A DNA stretch of 64,000 bases from Halorubrum rubrum. Lineage in GTDB: Archaea > Halobacteriota > Halobacteria > Halobacteriales > Haloferacaceae. The stretch is from assembly GCF_024494685.1 (NCBI RefSeq), contig NZ_JANHDM010000006.1, positions 124,001-188,000 on the forward strand, read 5' to 3'. Below, one piece after another: positions 25,163-33,441 of the stretch (positions are counted from its first letter, which is position 1; every line of letters starts with the position of its first letter). A program made the position numbers and the translations under genes. Under the pieces are notes generated by a model. That model saw only the letters and a list, made by a program, of their open reading frames with translations. It had not been told where the DNA came from and did no database searches.

Positions 25163-26149
25163 ATGCAACGTGACTACAGACTCGCGATATACGCCCTCAG
25201 TATCGCGACCGTACTGCTCGCTGCCAGTGGTATCGCCGTCATCGCAGGTGCTACCCTGTCCCCGGAAGCGACGGACGGTCCCGCAGATGAAGACGACGTA
25301 GCGCAACTGAACGGAGACCAAAAGCAGTTCGACGAACCAGTAACTCGGACTGACGGAGACGAGTACACCTTACACCAGGCTGAACGTACGTGTGGCGGCG
25401 CTCTCCGTCTGAACAGTACGGAGCGAAACGGAACCAGCCATCGGGTCGAAGACGTGACCGTCACCCTGGTTTCCCATCATAACGGTTCGGTCGTCGACGA
25501 GATCGGTCGCCAACGGCTTGCCGAACTCGTCGTTGAACGGACCGGCGATCGCGTCGGGCTTAGCGAGTACAGCCAGCTGGAGGTGCGAGTTAATCAGTAC
25601 TACGAGTCCACGGCACGCGAGGAGCCGCTGGATACCGCCGGGATCCGCGTCCGACCCACCGACGACTGCCTTCCGTTGGTTCGAGGAACGGCGAATCGGA
25701 CCAACGAGGCGATCACGGTCCGGGCTGCGCGTCCGGACCTCGACGCGGTGGAGTTGACCTACAACGACGACGTCGGTGTGTTGGACCGCGACGACCGGGA
25801 GCTGATAGAACGTCTCGTCGTGACCGACGAGCAGACCAGCTACAACGTTCGGACGCACCTGGACGCGACAGAGTTGGAGGCAACGGTCGTGGAGGCGACT
25901 GCCGACGATCACGTCGATATCAGACTTCAGCGTCCGGACGGGAGCGGAAGTACGGTCATGCTGACCGCCGACCTCGATGCGGAGACCGTCGCTCACACGT
26001 GGGTGGAGATGCGGATCGACGAATCAACCGTCGAAACGATCGACGAAAACGGGTCAGCCGACACGTCCAACGCGACCGGACAGACCGAGAGCGTCGCGAT
26101 CGATCTCAACGAGTCGAACATCACAGTGGTGAACGAAACGAGCGGTTGA
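25163..26149 (+). CDS. Exported or membrane-anchored protein, unknown function
   Basis: A 328-residue protein with a single N-terminal hydrophobic helix (LAIYALSIATVLLAASGIAVIAG, about 7-29). An acidic extracellular region follows, rich in Asp, Glu, Thr and Asn, with several N-x-S/T sequons (such as LNSTERNGTS and ELNESNITVVNETS-like stretches). No cofactor or catalytic motif was recognised. It is divergent from the exported-protein gene at 24245-24901 across the palindromic array and probably belongs to the same system. The start ATG at 25163 directly precedes the hydrophobic helix. An IS200/IS605-like end begins within its stop codon region, so its original C-terminus may have been changed. 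Confidence 0.65.
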   Translation: MQRDYRLAIYALSIATVLLAASGIAVIAGATLSPEATDGPADEDDVAQLNGDQKQFDEPVTRTDGDEYTLHQAERTCGGALRLNSTERNGTSHRVEDVTVTLVSHHNGSVVDEIGRQRLAELVVERTGDRVGLSEYSQLEVRVNQYYESTAREEPLDTAGIRVRPTDDCLPLVRGTANRTNEAITVRAARPDLDAVELTYNDDVGVLDRDDRELIERLVVTDEQTSYNVRTHLDATELEATVVEATADDHVDIRLQRPDGSGSTVMLTADLDAETVAHTWVEMRIDESTVETIDENGSADTSNATGQTESVAIDLNESNITVVNETSG

Positions 26150-26180
26150 CATCCTCCCCGCCCTGAAGGGCGAGGGTTTA
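26146..26180. mobile_element. IS200/IS605-like subterminal hairpin (end remnant)
   Basis: The sequence starting TTGACATCCTCCCCGCC contains the hairpin CGCCCT-GA-AGGGCG (26159-26172) followed by AGGG. This form is familiar from the ends of haloarchaeal IS200/IS605 elements and of non-autonomous derivatives (PATE-type elements described in Haloquadratum). No tnpA or tnpB is present nearby, so it is an isolated end. A second, very similar end is found at 49078-49107. Both overlap the stop codon of a gene. Confidence 0.6.
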
Positions 26181-26284
26181 GCCTTGAATCTCCCATAACC
26201 GCCACTGCCGTTCGGAAGAGGATTCGTCTCGTTGCTCGTGTAGAATGTATCGCCGGCGGAGGAGTTCAACGGAGCCGTTCTATG

Positions 26285-27610
26285 TCACGCGGAGCCGTAC
26301 TCTCGAATCACCGTCGAAAGCGTGTCGGTCCCGAACGCGATGGCCTCGGCGGGAACACGCTCGTTCGCGGCGTGGACCAGCGCCTCGAACTCGAACGTCG
26401 GGGGAAGCTTCAGCGGGGTGTACCCGTAGGGCTGGATATCCAGCTGTTCGAAGAAACGCCCGTCGGTCGCGCCGGTGAGCAGGAACGGGACCGGGACGGC
26501 GTCGGGGTGGTTCTCCGTCAGAGAGTCGCTCAGCAGATCGAACAGTCCCATGTCGACGCGGTTGCCCTCGCCGCCGTCGAACCGTACGACCTCGAACTCG
26601 ACGTCCTCGACGTCACCGACGACCTCCCGGACCTCCTCGAGGAACTCCTCGGGCGTCGCGCCGGGGAGGAGCCGTGCGTCGAGTCGGAGGTCGACTTCCG
26701 CCGGGTGGACGTTCACCTTCCCGCCGCCGTCGACGACCGTCGGGCTCACCGTGTTGTGAAGCATCGGGTCCAACCGCTCGGCGACGGGGCCGAGTTCGTC
26801 CAGGATCTCGTCGGTGCGTTCGGGGTCAAGCAGTCCCCGCAACTGTTCGGCTCGCTCGGGTTCGGCCTCGGCGGCGAGCGCCTCGACGAACTCCCGGGCA
26901 GGCGGCGTGATGCGGACGGGCAGGCGCTGTTCGGTCAGTCGAGTGAGCAGCTCCCCGAGCGCGTGCATCGCGCCGTCGCGCTGTGGCCGGGAGGCGTGGC
27001 CGCCGCGACCGGTCACCGTCGCCTCGAGCCAGCAGACCCGCTTTTCGGCCACCTGGATCGGGTAGAACTCCGTCCCGTCGATGCGCAGCGGGAAGCCGCC
27101 GAACTCGCCGATCGCGTACTCCACGTCCGCGAAGCGCTCGGGATGGTTCTCGACCAGATACCTCGCGCCGACGTCGCCGCCCGTCTCCTCGTCGGAGAGC
27201 ACCGTCAACAGTACGTCGCCCGCGGGTTCGACCCCTTCCTCGGCGGCCCGAAGCATCGCCGCGACCATCATCGCGACACCCCCCTTCATGTCCAGCGCGC
27301 CGCGGCCCCAGACGAACCCGTCCTTCCGTGTCCCCGAAAACGGCGGCTCGTCCCACTCTTGGCCTTCCGTCGGGACCACGTCGACGTGGCCCTGCATCAG
27401 CAGCGGCGGCGCGTCACCGCCCGGCAGGCGGGCGAGCAGGTTCGGTCGCTCGGACTCAGCGGCCAACGTCTCGGTCGCTATCCCCGCCTCTGTCAGAAGG
27501 CCGTCGATGTACTCGATACAGGCACGTTCTTCGCCCGGCGGGTTCACGGTTTCAAATCGAACGAGTTCCGAGAGCAGGTCGCCCGGCCGCTCGTGAATCG
27601 GTGTGGTCAT
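26285..27610 (-). CDS. M20 family metallopeptidase (ArgE/DapE type)
   Basis: A complete 441-residue di-zinc amidohydrolase. It shows the first His in LLMQGHVDVVPTEG, the bridging Asp in GALDMKGGVAMM, the catalytic Glu pair in VLSDEETGGDVGARY, and later ligands in YAIGEFGG and the C-terminal region around YGYTPLKL. The dimerisation domain is inserted at about 190-330 (TGRGGHASRPQRDGAMHAL). M20 members deacylate acetylornithine, succinyl-DAP or peptides; the substrate is not clear here and no arg or dap genes adjoin. The start at 27610 (MTTPIHERPGDLLSELV) is the standard position. It is a paralogue of the partial gene at the left edge. Confidence 0.92.
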   Translation of the reverse strand: MTTPIHERPGDLLSELVRFETVNPPGEERACIEYIDGLLTEAGIATETLAAESERPNLLARLPGGDAPPLLMQGHVDVVPTEGQEWDEPPFSGTRKDGFVWGRGALDMKGGVAMMVAAMLRAAEEGVEPAGDVLLTVLSDEETGGDVGARYLVENHPERFADVEYAIGEFGGFPLRIDGTEFYPIQVAEKRVCWLEATVTGRGGHASRPQRDGAMHALGELLTRLTEQRLPVRITPPAREFVEALAAEAEPERAEQLRGLLDPERTDEILDELGPVAERLDPMLHNTVSPTVVDGGGKVNVHPAEVDLRLDARLLPGATPEEFLEEVREVVGDVEDVEFEVVRFDGGEGNRVDMGLFDLLSDSLTENHPDAVPVPFLLTGATDGRFFEQLDIQPYGYTPLKLPPTFEFEALVHAANERVPAEAIAFGTDTLSTVIREYGSA

Positions 27611-27819
27611 AGGTGCCAATACCCGTCGGGGCATATAGCCCCACGGATCGGGCTGACCGACCCCATCACGACCGACGAGGCGTCTCCGTTCGGCCGTCTG
27701 CCGCTGATTCCTCGTCGTCGAGGAGCCGCGCCCCGACGGTGCGTCGTCCCGCCTCTCCGGTCCCCGCAATCGCTGCCCGTAAACAGTAGTTATTAATCGT
27801 GTACATTCAACGATCGGGC

Positions 27820-28071
27820 ATGGCCGAGATAGCCATCGAGTACGCCTCCGGGAACCGCCTCCGTTCTGAGGCCGAGACGGCAAGACGCCTGATCGACGCC
27901 TACCTCGGCGACCGGCCGGACGTCGACGACGTGACCATCTCGCCGTCCTCGGAGTCGGTGTTCTGCGTCAGCGTCGAGGGCGACCGGGTCTGGTGTACGG
28001 ACACCCGCGAGTGGATCGACGCGATGGAGGCGGTCGCGGCCGCCCGCAGTCGGCTCTCCGAACTCCACTGA
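27820..28071 (+). CDS. Small conserved protein, weakly Rdx (SelW)-like
   Basis: An 83-residue protein: a beta-strand start (AEIAIEYASGNRL), a helix (AETARRLIDAYLG), two strands (DDVTISPSSESVFCVSVEGDRVWCT) and a C-terminal helix. The order and the VSVEGDRVW pattern resemble the thioredoxin-like Rdx/SelW family. However, the usual CxxC after the first strand is replaced here by ASGN, so a redox role like that of SelW is doubtful. The TATA element TTATTAA at 27790-27796 lies about 27 bases ahead of the ATG and supports this start. It sits between the M20 peptidase and agmatinase genes, convergent with the latter. Function unknown. Confidence 0.6.
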   Translation: MAEIAIEYASGNRLRSEAETARRLIDAYLGDRPDVDDVTISPSSESVFCVSVEGDRVWCTDTREWIDAMEAVAAARSRLSELH

Positions 28072-28120
28072 GAGACGAACCACGGAACGCGCGACTCCGC
28101 CTGCCGTCGACCGTCGGACG

Positions 28121-28945
28121 CTACGCCGACGAGCCCGCGGCGTGTGAGTGAACGAATTCCCGGAGCAGCTTCCCGCCGAGGGCCGCGGCCTGGCCGTCGT
28201 CGCGGTCGTTCACCTCGACGACGTCGAAGCCGTCTGCGTGCGGCGCGACCGTGCGCACGAGGTCGCGAACCTCGCGCGGATGGAGTCCGAACGGCTCCAT
28301 GGTCCCGGTGCCGGGTGCGAACCCCGGATCGACCCCGTCGACGTCGACGGAGAGGTACGTCGACCCGTCGGCGAACCGGTTCGGATCGAGGTCGTCGAGC
28401 CAGGCGCGGGCGTCCTCGGGCGCGACGACCGCCACGTCGTCCGCCGCGGCGCGATCCCACTCCTCCGAGGAGCCGGTTCGCGCGCCGACGATCACCGCGC
28501 GGTCGACGACGTCGAGCGCGTGGCGGGTGACGCAGGCGTGGTTCCACGGGTTGCCTGCGTACTCCGCCCGGAGGTCGAGGTGCGCGTCGACGACGACGAG
28601 CGTGTCCGGGGCGACCGCCTCGACGCCGGCGTAGGTGACGGTGTGTTCCCCGCCGAGCCCGATCGGGATCGCGCCGTCGAGGACGACGCTCCGGAGTTCG
28701 GCGGCGAGGTGATCGAGGTACTCGCGCGTGTCGTCCCAGGGGACGACGTCGCCCGCGTCGTGGACGCCGAGCGCGGAGAAGTGGCTATCCGTCCTGTCGT
28801 CGTAGTCGTCGTAGCTCTCGGAGAAGCGCCGGACCCGGTCGGGCCCGAATCGGGTGCCGGGTTGGAACGTGGTCGTGGCGTCGAGGGGAGCGCCGACGAC
28901 CACGTACGAGGCCGCGTCGCGGTCGGCGGTCGCTCCGGGGAACAT
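28121..28945 (-). CDS. speB: Agmatinase / arginase family ureohydrolase
   Basis: A 274-residue Mn-dependent ureohydrolase. The manganese ligands are seen in GLGGEHTVTY (His), VVDAHLDLR (DxHxD) and SVDVDGVDPGFAPGTGT (DxDxxDP). Agmatinase makes putrescine from agmatine. In haloarchaea, an agmatinase-like enzyme next to the aIF5A gene has been linked to deoxyhypusine formation through agmatine, and this gene lies 4 bases downstream of aIF5A on the same strand. This strongly suggests the same role. The length and start (MFPGATADRDAASYVVVGAP) are normal for the family. Confidence 0.93.
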   Translation of the reverse strand: MFPGATADRDAASYVVVGAPLDATTTFQPGTRFGPDRVRRFSESYDDYDDRTDSHFSALGVHDAGDVVPWDDTREYLDHLAAELRSVVLDGAIPIGLGGEHTVTYAGVEAVAPDTLVVVDAHLDLRAEYAGNPWNHACVTRHALDVVDRAVIVGARTGSSEEWDRAAADDVAVVAPEDARAWLDDLDPNRFADGSTYLSVDVDGVDPGFAPGTGTMEPFGLHPREVRDLVRTVAPHADGFDVVEVNDRDDGQAAALGGKLLREFVHSHAAGSSA

Positions 28946-28949
28946 CCGA

Positions 28950-29327
28950 TTACCCGACGACCTTGCGCTGGCCCTCGTACTCCAGGTACTCGATGGTGTC
29001 GTCCGAGGAGAAGTCCTCGCCCTCGGGGATCCGCATCGTGAACGTCTCGTAGGTGTCGAGGTCCATGACCTGCGCGTCGTCGCCGGAGACGGAGACGACC
29101 TGACCCTGTTTCCGCTCGATGATCGGTACCCACACCTTCGCGTCGACCGGCTGCGAGAGCGATCGTTTCTTCTCGTCGAAGACGCCCTTCCCCTCGACGC
29201 GGGCCTTGGCGCTCCCGTGTTTACCGGGCTTGGCGGTGCTGTAGTGGTTGATCTTGCAGGGCGAGCTGTCCATCATGACGTAGCTCCCCTCCTGGAGTTC
29301 TCGAACCTGCTTCTGCTCTCGCGGCAT
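28950..29327 (-). CDS. eif5A: Translation initiation factor aIF5A
   Basis: The archaeal orthologue of eIF5A/EF-P, which helps ribosomes through difficult peptide sequences. The 125-residue product has the KOW-like N-terminal domain and the modification loop [11 protein letters not shown], with Lys36 as the residue that carries deoxyhypusine or hypusine. The C-terminal OB fold ([20 protein letters not shown] onward) has the normal length. Its neighbour downstream is the agmatinase gene at a 4-base distance, so they are almost certainly co-transcribed and functionally linked through the modification. Confidence 0.96.
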   Translation of the reverse strand: MPREQKQVRELQEGSYVMMDSSPCKINHYSTAKPGKHGSAKARVEGKGVFDEKKRSLSQPVDAKVWVPIIERKQGQVVSVSGDDAQVMDLDTYETFTMRIPEGEDFSSDDTIEYLEYEGQRKVVG

Positions 29328-29413
29328 ACACCGGCTTACCCCCGGCGCGGGTATAAACGGTTTGGAACGCCGCGAGTGCGGTGTGGAGCGTCGCGCCCCA
29401 CGATCGCGGCGGG

Positions 29414-29671
29414 CTACGGACGGAGCTCCTCCTCGTCGTCCTCGTCCGGCGGGACGAGGTGCCCAGTGAGGAGGTAGCTGGCGACGAACAGCGCGAGGAA
29501 CCCCACGCCGACCGCGGCGGTCGTCCGCACCACGAACGGGAAGTCGATCCAGACGAAGTACCGGTCGGCGATCGCGATGGCGACGATCGCGACCAGGATC
29601 GCCTTCTGCTCGTCGGTCGGATTCCTGACGAGCCCGACGAGGTCGTCTTTGAGGTCACCGACGAGCCCCAT
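29414..29671 (-). CDS. Small membrane protein, unknown
   Basis: An 85-residue protein with two hydrophobic segments (about 23-40, [18 protein letters not shown], and 48-68, [20 protein letters not shown]). It has an acidic C-terminal tail ([12 protein letters not shown]) and an amphipathic N-terminus ([17 protein letters not shown]). The ATG directly follows the TGA of the upstream aminotransferase gene without spacing, implying translational coupling. The family is conserved in haloarchaea as far as I recall, but no function is known. Confidence 0.7.
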   Translation of the reverse strand: MGLVGDLKDDLVGLVRNPTDEQKAILVAIVAIAIADRYFVWIDFPFVVRTTAAVGVGFLALFVASYLLTGHLVPPDEDDEEELRP

Positions 29672-30826
29672 TCAGCGGCTCCCTCCGTCCGGAATCGCGT
29701 CCTCGGCCGTCTCGGCGCCGTCCTCCACGTGTGACTCGATAACCGCGCTCACCCGGCCGAGCCCCTCCTCGAGCACCTTCCGACGGTGCCCGAAGCCGAC
29801 GCGGAAGCGGTTCGGGAACCCGAAGAGGTCACCCGGTGCGAGCACGACGCCCGCCTCCTCGACGACGGTTCGACAGAACTCACGGGCGTCCGCGAATCCC
29901 TCCGGAACCGTCGGGAAGGCGTTGACGGAGGCGGGTTCGTGCCACTCCAGCCCGTGACGGTCCACCCACGCCGCGATCCGTTCGCGGTTCCCGTCGGCCA
30001 GCTCGCGGTTCTCCGCCAGGATCCGCTCCTCGCGACGGCCGAGCGCCTGCTTCGCGACGTGCTGGCCGAAGATGCTCGGCGAGATGGTGGTGTAGTCCTT
30101 CCACCGCCAGGCGCGCTCGATGACGGGTTCCGGGCCGGCGATCCAGCCGAACCGCAGGCCGGAGAGCCCGTACGCCTTCGTCAGGCTCGTCGTCGAGATC
30201 CCGTGCGCGCCGAAGCTCGCCACCGGGTCCTGCGGCGACGACGCGAGCAGCCGGTACACCTCGTCACACAGCAGGTAGGCGTCGTTCTCGACGGCGACGT
30301 CGTACACCTCCCGCACGCGCTCGGCGTCGTGGTAGCGCCCGGTCGGGTTGTTCGGGTTGTTCACGACGACGACCGCGGTGTCCTCGCGGACCGCGTCCGC
30401 GACCGCGTCGGGGTCCAACTCCCACTCCGGCGGGGAGAGCTCGACGCGGGTGACCTCGCCGAACGCCTCGGGGACGGCGTGGAGCGCCTGGTAGGTCGGC
30501 GTGACGACGACGGCGTGCGACCCGGACCCGATCCCGCCGTCGCCGACCGGATCGGTCGAGGCGACGAGCGAGAGGAACGTCAGGAAGTTCGCCTCCTGGG
30601 TGCCGCAGGTGAAGAGGACCTCGTCGGCGCCGCGCCCGTACCGATCGCCGACGCGGGCACGGAACTCCGGGTCGCCGTTCGTCGGGATCACGTACCCCAC
30701 CTCTCCGGGGTCGAGGTCGAACCGGTCCGCCTTGAGCGACCGGATCCCGCTCTCGGCGAGCATGACGTCCGCCTCGTGTTCGTACTTCGCGAACCACCGT
30801 TCGAGCCCGAACGGGTCGATGTCCAT
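29672..30826 (-). CDS. PLP-dependent aminotransferase class I/II
   Basis: A 384-residue fold-type I aminotransferase. PLP-binding features: GTQEANFL (phosphate-binding start), NNPNNPTGRYH, LLCDEVYRLL with the Asp that contacts the pyridine nitrogen, and the Schiff-base Lys in TTSLTKAYGLSGLRFGW. The C-terminal Arg region FRVGFGHRR binds the substrate carboxylate. Related archaeal enzymes use aspartate, aromatic or branched-chain amino acids; the substrate is not clear. A small membrane-protein gene follows directly. The gene is divergent from thyA, with 156 bases between the starts. Confidence 0.9.
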   Translation of the reverse strand: MDIDPFGLERWFAKYEHEADVMLAESGIRSLKADRFDLDPGEVGYVIPTNGDPEFRARVGDRYGRGADEVLFTCGTQEANFLTFLSLVASTDPVGDGGIGSGSHAVVVTPTYQALHAVPEAFGEVTRVELSPPEWELDPDAVADAVREDTAVVVVNNPNNPTGRYHDAERVREVYDVAVENDAYLLCDEVYRLLASSPQDPVASFGAHGISTTSLTKAYGLSGLRFGWIAGPEPVIERAWRWKDYTTISPSIFGQHVAKQALGRREERILAENRELADGNRERIAAWVDRHGLEWHEPASVNAFPTVPEGFADAREFCRTVVEEAGVVLAPGDLFGFPNRFRVGFGHRRKVLEEGLGRVSAVIESHVEDGAETAEDAIPDGGSR

Positions 30827-30982
30827 GCGGCCCACTCGGTGCGGCGTGAGGTTAGGTGCTACGGTCGGGTGAACGCGTCCCAAAGGGCGCATGTTTATGT
30901 CGCGCGACGCGTGGATTTCGACAGACCGATCGCGCCGACGCCACGGTGCGCCGGAGCGACGTCCCCCACGACACCCACCACG

Positions 30983-32011
30983 ATGCAACAGTACCTCGAC
31001 CTCGTCGACGACGCGCTCTCGACGGGCACGTACAAGCCGAACCGGACCGGCGTGGACACGATCGCGACGTTCAGCGCCGGCTACACCGTCGACCTCGCGG
31101 AGGGGTTCCCGCTCCTCACCACGAAACGGATGGACGGCTACCGTTGGAACTCGCTCATCCACGAGGTGATCTGGTACCTCTCCGGGGAGGAACACATCGA
31201 GAACCTCCGCGAGGAGACGAAGATCTGGGACGCGTGGGCGGACGAGGAGGGACGCCTCGACACGGCGTACGGCCGATTCTGGCGGCGGTACCCGGTGCCG
31301 GACGGCTCCGACGCGCTCCCCGGCGAGACGTGGCCCGAGGACGGCCACCGCTGGGTGACCGTCGAGGAGGCCGCGGACGGCACGACGCGGCGTACCTTCG
31401 ACCAGATCGCCTACGTGCTCGACACGCTCGAGGAGAACCCGAACTCCCGCCGGATGGTCGTGAACGCGTGGCACCCCGCGAACGCGACCGTCTCGACGCT
31501 GCCGCCGTGTCACTACACCTTCGTCGTCAACGTCCAGGGCGGGAGGCTCAACCTCCACCTCACCCAGCGGTCGGGCGACATCGCGCTCGGCGTCCCGTTC
31601 AACGTCGCGGCGTACGCGCTGCTCGCGAACGCGCTCGCCCAGCGAACGGGGTTCGAGGTCGGCGAGTTCGGCCACACGATCGTCGACGCGCACGCCTACT
31701 GCGGCCGGGGCGACCGCGGGGCGTGGTACGGCGATACCCTCCCCGCGCTCCAGGATCGGCTCGCGGACGCGGAGGAGAAGGCCGACTACCGCGGGGTCAA
31801 GGCGTGGCTCGAGGACGCGGCCCCCGCGGAGGCCGACGGCGAGGAGGGGTACGACCACGTCCCCGGCCTCCTCGAACAGCTCTCGCGTGAGCCCCGCGAG
31901 CGCCCCCGGATCGAGATCGCGGACGTGCCGCTCGACGAGTTGCGCTACGACGACGTCGAGGTCGTCGACTACGACTGCGCCGAGGGGATCTCGTTCGCGG
32001 TCGCGGAGTGA
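30983..32011 (+). CDS. thyA: Thymidylate synthase ThyA
   Basis: Makes dTMP from dUMP using methylene-tetrahydrofolate. The 342-residue product has the catalytic Cys in LPPCHYTFVVNVQ and the dUMP-binding QRSGDIALGVPFN. Further conserved motifs are the N-terminal KPNRTGVDTIATFS loop and the folate-site region DTAYGRFWRRY. It is somewhat longer than bacterial ThyA, with an insertion at about 95-130 and another acidic one near 270. Its stop overlaps the ATG of the DHFR gene (TGATG), so the two are translationally coupled and act in the same cycle. Confidence 0.96.
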   Translation: MQQYLDLVDDALSTGTYKPNRTGVDTIATFSAGYTVDLAEGFPLLTTKRMDGYRWNSLIHEVIWYLSGEEHIENLREETKIWDAWADEEGRLDTAYGRFWRRYPVPDGSDALPGETWPEDGHRWVTVEEAADGTTRRTFDQIAYVLDTLEENPNSRRMVVNAWHPANATVSTLPPCHYTFVVNVQGGRLNLHLTQRSGDIALGVPFNVAAYALLANALAQRTGFEVGEFGHTIVDAHAYCGRGDRGAWYGDTLPALQDRLADAEEKADYRGVKAWLEDAAPAEADGEEGYDHVPGLLEQLSREPRERPRIEIADVPLDELRYDDVEVVDYDCAEGISFAVAE

Positions 32012-32559
32012 TGGCGGGTTCGGAATCCGACGACGCGGTGGATCCAGCCCCCGACGACGCGTCGTTCGTCCTCGTCGCGGCCGTCGCGGCGAACGGCGTC
32101 ATCGGCGCGGACGGCGGGATGCCGTGGCACTACCCGGCGGACCTCGCGCACTTCAAGCGGCTGACGACCGGTCACCCCGTGGTCCTCGGGCGCGTCACCT
32201 ACGAGAGCATCGCCGATCGGATCGGCGGCCCGCTCCCGGACCGGACGAGCGTCGTGTTGACGACTCGCGATCCGGACCTCCCCGAGGAGGTCGTCGTCGC
32301 CGGCGGCGTCGAGGAGGCGGCGGCGCGGGCGCGGGCGGCCGCGGCCGAGTGCGGCGTCGAGGAGATCTACGTGATCGGCGGCGCGAGCGTCTACGAGGCG
32401 TTCCTCCCGCTCGCCGACCGGATGGTCCTCACGGAGGTCCCGGAGTCCCCCGACGGCGACACGCGCTTCCCGGCGTGGGACCCCGACGAGTGGGTCGAGG
32501 TCGACAGAGAGCGCGAGGGCGACCTCGCGTTCGTCACCTACGAGCGGGTCGAGGAGTGA
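32011..32559 (+). CDS. folA: Dihydrofolate reductase
   Basis: Regenerates tetrahydrofolate from the dihydrofolate released by thymidylate synthase. The 182-residue product has an acidic N-terminal extension of about 18 residues. The DHFR core then follows: VAAVAANGVIGADGGMPWHY with the Trp of the substrate loop, the Asp in PADLAHFKRLT, the NADPH-binding GHPVVLGRVTYESI and VYVIGGASVYEAFL, and TRFPAWDPDEW near the end. ATG 32011 overlaps the thyA stop. A GTG 3 bases earlier is possible but would only add one residue. Confidence 0.95.
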   Translation: MAGSESDDAVDPAPDDASFVLVAAVAANGVIGADGGMPWHYPADLAHFKRLTTGHPVVLGRVTYESIADRIGGPLPDRTSVVLTTRDPDLPEEVVVAGGVEEAAARARAAAAECGVEEIYVIGGASVYEAFLPLADRMVLTEVPESPDGDTRFPAWDPDEWVEVDREREGDLAFVTYERVEE

Positions 32560-32625
32560 GCGATCCTCCCGGCACACCGCCAGCGTGGAACGGCTTATGT
32601 CCCCGCCGGTCGGAGGGCGGGTAGG

Positions 32626-33441
32626 ATGGAAGTCGCGTTGATCACGGTCGGCGACGAGCTGTTGTCCGGCGACACGGTGAACACGAACGCCAACTGGCTC
32701 GCGGCGCGGCTGGCCGAGCGCGGCGTCTCGGTGACGCGGATCCTCTCGGTCCCGGACGACCGGGAGACGATCGCCGAACGGGTCGCGACCTACGGCGACG
32801 CCTTCGACCGGGTCGTCGTCACCGGCGGGATCGGCGGGACGCCGGACGACGTGACGGTGGAGGCGGTCGCGGACGCGTTCGGGCGCGACCTCGCCGTCTC
32901 GGAGCTGGCCCGCGCCGACGTCGAGGAGCGGCTGGCCGAGATCGCGACCCGGATCCCGGACCGCGACCTCGACGTGGACGTCGATCGGGAGGCCGCGCTC
33001 CCGGCGGCGAGTCGGCCGCTGCCGAACGAGGCGGGGCTCGCGCCCGGCTGCGTGCTCGAGAACGTGTACGTCCTGCCGGGGATCCCCGAGGAGCTGAAGA
33101 CGATGTTCGAGTCCGTCGCCGACGAGTTCGCGGGCGAACGACGGTCGCGGTTCCTCTACACGGTCGAGCCCGAGGCGAACATCGTCCCCGCCCTCGAGGA
33201 GGCGATGAACCGGTTCGACGTCACCGTCGGCTGCTATCCCGACCGCGAGGCGGGCCACAACCGGCTGAAGCTCGTCGGCACCGACGACGAGGAGCTGGCC
33301 GCCGGGAGCGACTGGCTACTCGGGGCCATCAACGTCAGCGAGACGCCCGTCTCCCGCGACTGGGGCGAGGAGGGGGCCGAGGATCGCGACGAGAGATCGA
33401 GCGACCGGGACGACGGGGAGCGTCCGGAGTCAGCTCCGTAG
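32626..33441 (+). CDS. Molybdopterin-binding (MoCF) domain protein, CinA N-terminal type
   Basis: A 271-residue protein with the MoCF fold at about 1-165: ALITVGDELLSGDTVNTNAN, then TGGIGGTPDDVT and LPNEAGLAPGCVLENVYVLPG. This matches the N-terminal half of CinA (COG1058). In complete CinA this part has ADP-ribose pyrophosphatase-like activity, whereas molybdenum-cofactor enzymes share only the fold. The C-terminal CinA nicotinamide-deamidase half is encoded separately at 38800-39369. The tail after about residue 240 is acidic and low in complexity. The last 12 bases overlap the convergent permease gene. Confidence 0.88.
   Translation: MEVALITVGDELLSGDTVNTNANWLAARLAERGVSVTRILSVPDDRETIAERVATYGDAFDRVVVTGGIGGTPDDVTVEAVADAFGRDLAVSELARADVEERLAEIATRIPDRDLDVDVDREAALPAASRPLPNEAGLAPGCVLENVYVLPGIPEELKTMFESVADEFAGERRSRFLYTVEPEANIVPALEEAMNRFDVTVGCYPDREAGHNRLKLVGTDDEELAAGSDWLLGAINVSETPVSRDWGEEGAEDRDERSSDRDDGERPESAP

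Noticed and set aside
17440-26280. Integrated element bounded by the tRNA-Pro 3' end
   Set aside because: The direct copy of the tRNA 3' end is only about 110 bases from the tRNA. No further copy was found at the right border of the accessory stretch and no integrase gene is present, so a simple integrated island is not supported.
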